From positions 434,001-498,000 of the forward strand of contig CAWKCV010000005.1 in NCBI GenBank assembly GCA_963848205.1: DNA of 64,000 nucleotides, read 5' to 3'. Source of the stretch: BOG-908 sp963848205. Lineage in GTDB: Bacteria; Pseudomonadota; Alphaproteobacteria; Acetobacterales; Acetobacteraceae. Shown in pieces: positions 60,953-64,000 of the stretch. The position numbers and the translations under genes were made by a program. Numbering within the stretch: the stretch's first letter is position 1; each line of letters opens with the position of its first letter. The notes beneath the pieces are model-generated. The model was not told the origin of the DNA. It made no database searches and saw nothing but the letters and a program-made list of their open reading frames with translations.

Positions 60953-62863
60953 CTATCTCGACGTCTCGCTCAGGAAACGCGCATCCATCTCGATCGGCGC
61001 ATCCATCAGATCGGGCGGCTCCACCAGCTCGTCGTCGTCGGTGTAATCCTGCTGCGTGTAGCCGGGCATGTCCGGCCCGGCCAGCGCGGGCAGGCCGTAA
61101 GCGTCCGCATTCGGGTCGCGCACCGCCTGCATCCGCGCGCCGGGAAACGCCTCCATGATGGCCCGCACCAGCGGGTGCAGGGCGGCGGTGTCGCGCCGCT
61201 GACGGTCGGCTTCGTTGCCCTGCTCGGCCAAAGTCGCCTCGCCACCCTGGGTGGCAATCGCGATCGTCCAGCGCGTGCCGGTCGTGCGCAGCAGCAATGC
61301 GCCCAGCTTCGGCGCCAAGTCGCGCGGCGCGTCGGCATGCGGCCGCAGCTCGATCACCGGCGGCGCCCAGCGCACCAAATGAACGGAATGCAGGAGATGG
61401 CCGTGCAGCAACAGCTCGCGCTCGGATGCGGCCAGCGCCAATACGTCGCGAAAACTCGCCAGCGTCGGCGCCGCTGCCTGAACCGGCGCTGCCATCGCCT
61501 GCGCCATCACGCCCGCGCCCGCCATCGCCGCGCGTGCACCGCCCCCCGGACTAGCGGGACCGGGGGCGGAAGCGCCGGCCGGGCCGCCTTGGTGCGCCTG
61601 GATCCGGCGCACCAGCTCGCCCGGCGGCGGCAGGTCGGAGACATGGCACAAACGGATCAGCACCATCTCGGCGGCCGCGCGCCTGTCAGGCGCCGTCTCC
61701 ACCTCGGCGGCCCCCTTCAGCAGCATCTGCCAGGCCCGGCCGAGCACCGGGATCGTCAGCGCGTCGGCCAAGGCGGCGCCGCGCACGCGCTCTGCTTCCG
61801 GCAACTCCAGCGAGCGACGCAGGTCGGGCACCGATTTCAGCCGGGACAGCGTGTGCGTCAGTTCCAGCAGGTCGCCCAGCAGCAGGCCGAGATCGACACC
61901 CAGCGCATAAGCCCGATCGGTGATCGCCAGCGCATCGGCCGCCCGGCCGCTCATCGCCGCCTCCATCAGGTCGAAGATCATGCCCCGATCCGCCACGCCC
62001 AGCATCTCGGCCACCGATTGCGCCGAGACGCTGCCGTCGGGCGAACTGCCCTGGCCGCTCCCCTGGGCGATCGCCTGGTCGAGCAGGCTCAGCCCGTCGC
62101 GGACCGAGCCATCGGCGGCGCGCGCGATGGCGGCCACCGCCTCGTCCTCGATCGCCACACCCTCGATACGCGCGATCTTGGCGTAGTGCGCGGCCAGCAT
62201 GGCGATCGGGATGCGCCGCAGATCGAAGCGCTGGCAGCGGGACAGCACGGTTACCGGCACCTTGCGGATTTCCGTCGTCGCGAAGACGAATTTCACGTGC
62301 GGCGGCGGCTCTTCCAGCGTTTTCAGCAGCGCGTTGAATGCGTTGCGCGAGAGCATGTGCACTTCGTCGACGATGAACACCTTGGTGCGCGCCTGCATCG
62401 GCCGGAAACGCGTCGCCTCGATGATCTCGCGCACGTCGTCCACACCGGTGCGCGAAGCGGCGTCCATCTCGACGACGTCCGGGTGGCGATCGGCGAGGAT
62501 GGCGCGGCAATTGTCGCACACGCCGCACGGGTCGGGCGTGGGCCCGCCGCGTCCGTCAGCGCCCACGCAATTCAGCGCGCGGGCGATGATGCGCGCGGTG
62601 GTCGTCTTGCCCACGCCACGTACGCCGGTGAGCATGAAGGCATGTGCAATGCGGTTCAGCGCGAAGGCACTGCGCAGGATACGCACCATCGCATCCTGCC
62701 CGATCAGGTCGTCGAACGTCGCCGGCCGGTATTTGCGCGCCAGCACCCGGTAGGGCGTAGGGGCGCTCGCGGTCAGCTTGGTTGGCGGAGAAGGTGCGTC
62801 GCCGAACAGGCCGGGCCCGTCCGGCACTGGCGGCAGCAGGTCCTCAAGGGTCTCGTCGGACAT
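60953..62863 (-). CDS. dnaX: DNA polymerase III subunit gamma/tau
   Basis: A 636-aa clamp-loader subunit. AAA+ module: RVLARKYRPATFDDLIGQDA, Walker A LTGVRGVGKTTTARIIARAL (about 62), zinc-binding PDPCGVCDNCRAI, Walker B VFIVDEVHMLSRNAFNALLK, sensor KFVFATTEIRKVPVTVLSRC, and the domain III helices with MLLKGAAEVETA. The C-terminal part after about residue 400 is a long Pro/Ala-rich tau region. The start is ATG 62863 (MSDETLEDLL); the reading extends to 63070 but runs into the SRP RNA gene. The neighbours are ffs upstream and ybaB-recR downstream. Confidence 0.95.
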   Translation of the reverse strand: MSDETLEDLLPPVPDGPGLFGDAPSPPTKLTASAPTPYRVLARKYRPATFDDLIGQDAMVRILRSAFALNRIAHAFMLTGVRGVGKTTTARIIARALNCVGADGRGGPTPDPCGVCDNCRAILADRHPDVVEMDAASRTGVDDVREIIEATRFRPMQARTKVFIVDEVHMLSRNAFNALLKTLEEPPPHVKFVFATTEIRKVPVTVLSRCQRFDLRRIPIAMLAAHYAKIARIEGVAIEDEAVAAIARAADGSVRDGLSLLDQAIAQGSGQGSSPDGSVSAQSVAEMLGVADRGMIFDLMEAAMSGRAADALAITDRAYALGVDLGLLLGDLLELTHTLSRLKSVPDLRRSLELPEAERVRGAALADALTIPVLGRAWQMLLKGAAEVETAPDRRAAAEMVLIRLCHVSDLPPPGELVRRIQAHQGGPAGASAPGPASPGGGARAAMAGAGVMAQAMAAPVQAAAPTLASFRDVLALAASERELLLHGHLLHSVHLVRWAPPVIELRPHADAPRDLAPKLGALLLRTTGTRWTIAIATQGGEATLAEQGNEADRQRRDTAALHPLVRAIMEAFPGARMQAVRDPNADAYGLPALAGPDMPGYTQQDYTDDDELVEPPDLMDAPIEMDARFLSETSR

Positions 62864-62917
62864 GCTGCGTGCGGGCCCAATCGGCGCGAGGCGTGAGGCC
62901 GTCGATGCGGCAGGAAA

Positions 62918-63019
62918 GGTGGGAGGCCAACAAACGACCCGTGCGTTGACCCACTGCGGCTGCTTCCTTCCGGACCTGACCGGGTTGGCAGGGCGCCCGT
63001 CCGCCGCTGACCTCCCACC
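62918..63019 (-). ncRNA. ffs: SRP RNA (4.5S, bacterial small type)
   Basis: The minus-strand sequence contains the universally conserved SRP domain IV hairpin GTCAGGTCCGGAAGGAAGCA, with the GGAA-type loop, and terminal arms GGTGGGAGG / CCTCCCACC that close the roughly 102-nt hairpin. The position directly upstream of dnaX is typical. It binds Ffh to form the signal recognition particle that targets membrane proteins. Confidence 0.93.
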
Positions 63020-63285
63020 CGGAATATCGGCCGCGCAGCGATCGGGCGCAAGGGCAGGCCGGGGTGGCACTCGCCCGCCGCTTAGCCGCGCATGGGAGAG
63101 CGCGTTGACGCAAATTCGTCACCGGTTTGAACACAGGCCGCCGTTCGCGTCATGGTAGAGGTTGCTGCCGTCGATTGGCGCGGATTGATCGGGCGTATCT
63201 GTGAGCGTAGCGGGCCGTCCCGGCAGGCCGCGGCGCAGTCAAGGTGAAAGCCGCGCGATGTCCGGTCCCTGTCCCAGCCAGTCAA

Positions 63286-64000
63286 TCAGATGTCGGCGCC
63301 CCGAGCAGCGGAGGCCCCAAAAATATGGGCTTGCTGAATGGCCAGTGCGCAGCGGTCGCCTGCATTCAGCCGGTTCGGGAATGTAGAGACAACTTCCAGC
63401 ATCCGTCCTGCGGCTTCGACCACGTGGTGGAGCACCGGACCGACGGAGCGGACCGAGACCACGCGCGCCTGGCCCGGGCAGGGGAGCAACGCCAGATGAT
63501 GCTGCCGCAACAACGCGACAGCTGGCCCCGGCTGAGCTTCTGTGGCGAACGGTTCGATCGGCATGCCTGTGACGTGCAGCGCGCCGCCGGCAACCACGCC
63601 TTCGAGCCGGATCGTTGGCCCCAGGAACGCGAAGACGAAGGGGTCGGCGGGGTTGGTCTCCAGCTCGGCAGGCGTGCCGATCTGCAGGATGCGGCCGCCG
63701 CGCATCACGGCCACGCGGTCCGCCATTTCCACCGCCTCGGCCTGGTCGTGGGTGATGAACACGCTGGTCAGGCCGAGGCGCGCATGCAGGCCGCGCAGCC
63801 AGCTTCGTATTTCCTTGCGCACCAGTGGATCGAGCGCGCCGAACGGCTCGTCGAGCAGCAGCAGGCGCGGCGACGTGGCCAGGGCGCGGGCCAGCGCCAC
63901 GCGCTGTTGCTGGCCGCCGGAGAGCTGCCCCGGCCGGCGCTGCGCCAGTTCGGGTATCTGCACCAGCTCCAACAGCTCGGCCACGCGAGCGCGCATCTGC
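63286..64000 (-). CDS. cysA: ABC transporter ATP-binding protein, CysA-like, 5' part missing
   Basis: The gene runs off the right edge; 238 codons (the C-terminal two thirds) are visible. The ABC signature and Walker B are present: LSGGQQQRVALARALATSPR, LLLLDEPFGALDPLVRKEIR, the H-loop SVFITHDQAEAVEMADRVAV, then GRILQIGTPAELETNPADPF and a C-terminal TOBE-like part (VRSVGPVLHHVVEAAGR). VRKEIRSWLRGLHARLGLTS plus FLGPTIRLEGVV resembles CysA (sulfate/thiosulfate uptake) more than PotA or ModC, but the two cannot be told apart for certain from the visible part. The Walker A is outside the window. Partner permease and binding-protein genes would lie further right. Confidence 0.65.
   Translation of the reverse strand, partial: QMRARVAELLELVQIPELAQRRPGQLSGGQQQRVALARALATSPRLLLLDEPFGALDPLVRKEIRSWLRGLHARLGLTSVFITHDQAEAVEMADRVAVMRGGRILQIGTPAELETNPADPFVFAFLGPTIRLEGVVAGGALHVTGMPIEPFATEAQPGPAVALLRQHHLALLPCPGQARVVSVRSVGPVLHHVVEAAGRMLEVVSTFPNRLNAGDRCALAIQQAHIFGASAARGADI

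Noticed and set aside
60704..62896. 730-aa plus-strand reading opposite dnaX
   Set aside because: dnaX is certain on the minus strand (Walker A/B, zinc motif); the reverse reading is a composition shadow rich in His, Arg and Gln.

Overview
The window is GC-rich, densely coding DNA from an alphaproteobacterium. Gene content points to the Acetobacteraceae (acetic acid bacteria and relatives): a transaldolase-glucose-6-phosphate isomerase fusion inside a complete oxidative/non-oxidative pentose phosphate operon, a SahR-type ArsR-methyltransferase regulator in front of metH, and PhaB. The family assignment is inference from gene content; no rRNA or tRNA gene was seen.

Layout. 1-1,033: edge of a secreted protein gene with a ModE-like regulator and a good ModE-box candidate, then a bacterial eRF1-like protein. 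1,088-2,929: MaoC hydratase and glycerate 2-kinase. 3,055-18,000: an envelope and secretion block with a DUF2064 transferase, a radical SAM/SPASM protein, a GT2, a DUF4349 lipoprotein, a GT4, a ChW-like protein, a 941-aa two-module glycosyltransferase, a Sel1-repeat protein and an HlyD/HlyB-type type I secretion pair. 17,998-23,357: GNAT, a small CPCC-motif protein, and sahR-metH sharing a divergent promoter/operator. 23,440-28,422: M20 amidohydrolase, ManC-type enzyme, a HAF-repeat secreted protein, PhaB and a small unknown. 28,637-39,906 (all minus): tkt, tal-pgi, gnd, zwf, two tandem HAD phosphatases, pgl, rpiA, gntK, which reads as one nine-gene operon ending in a hairpin terminator. 39,964-44,533: RND efflux pump and adaptor (pump frameshifted). 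44,593-48,865: PA0069-type radical SAM and a frameshifted YncE/phosphoesterase. 49,139-52,616: der-bamB-yfgM-like. 52,819-55,249: a truncated ribbon-helix-helix gene abutting a frameshifted beta-strand-repeat exoprotein. 55,360-59,864: OYE-type oxidoreductase, LprI-like lipoprotein, TonB-like protein, aldose epimerase. 59,872-63,019: recR, ybaB, dnaX and the SRP RNA. The window ends inside a CysA-like ATPase gene.

Two themes run across the window. First, a family of interspersed intergenic elements built from AT-rich hairpins (GTCC...GGACC and CTTC...GAAG stems joined by a CAAAAG / CGACAGCGG linker) occurs at nine intergenic sites; stem changes between copies are compensatory, so the hairpins appear to be maintained. 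Some copies sit directly in front of start codons, others between convergent genes. Second, three genes (RND pump, YncE/phosphoesterase, beta-repeat exoprotein) are each broken by a shift of the same sense (+1, one extra base), which is either real decay or a systematic sequence error.

No stretch above about 300 bases lacks a gene. The largest gaps (48,866-49,138; 63,020-63,285; 13,882-14,092; 28,423-28,636; 52,617-52,818) hold at most the hairpins listed. No CRISPR array, IS element or prophage was seen.
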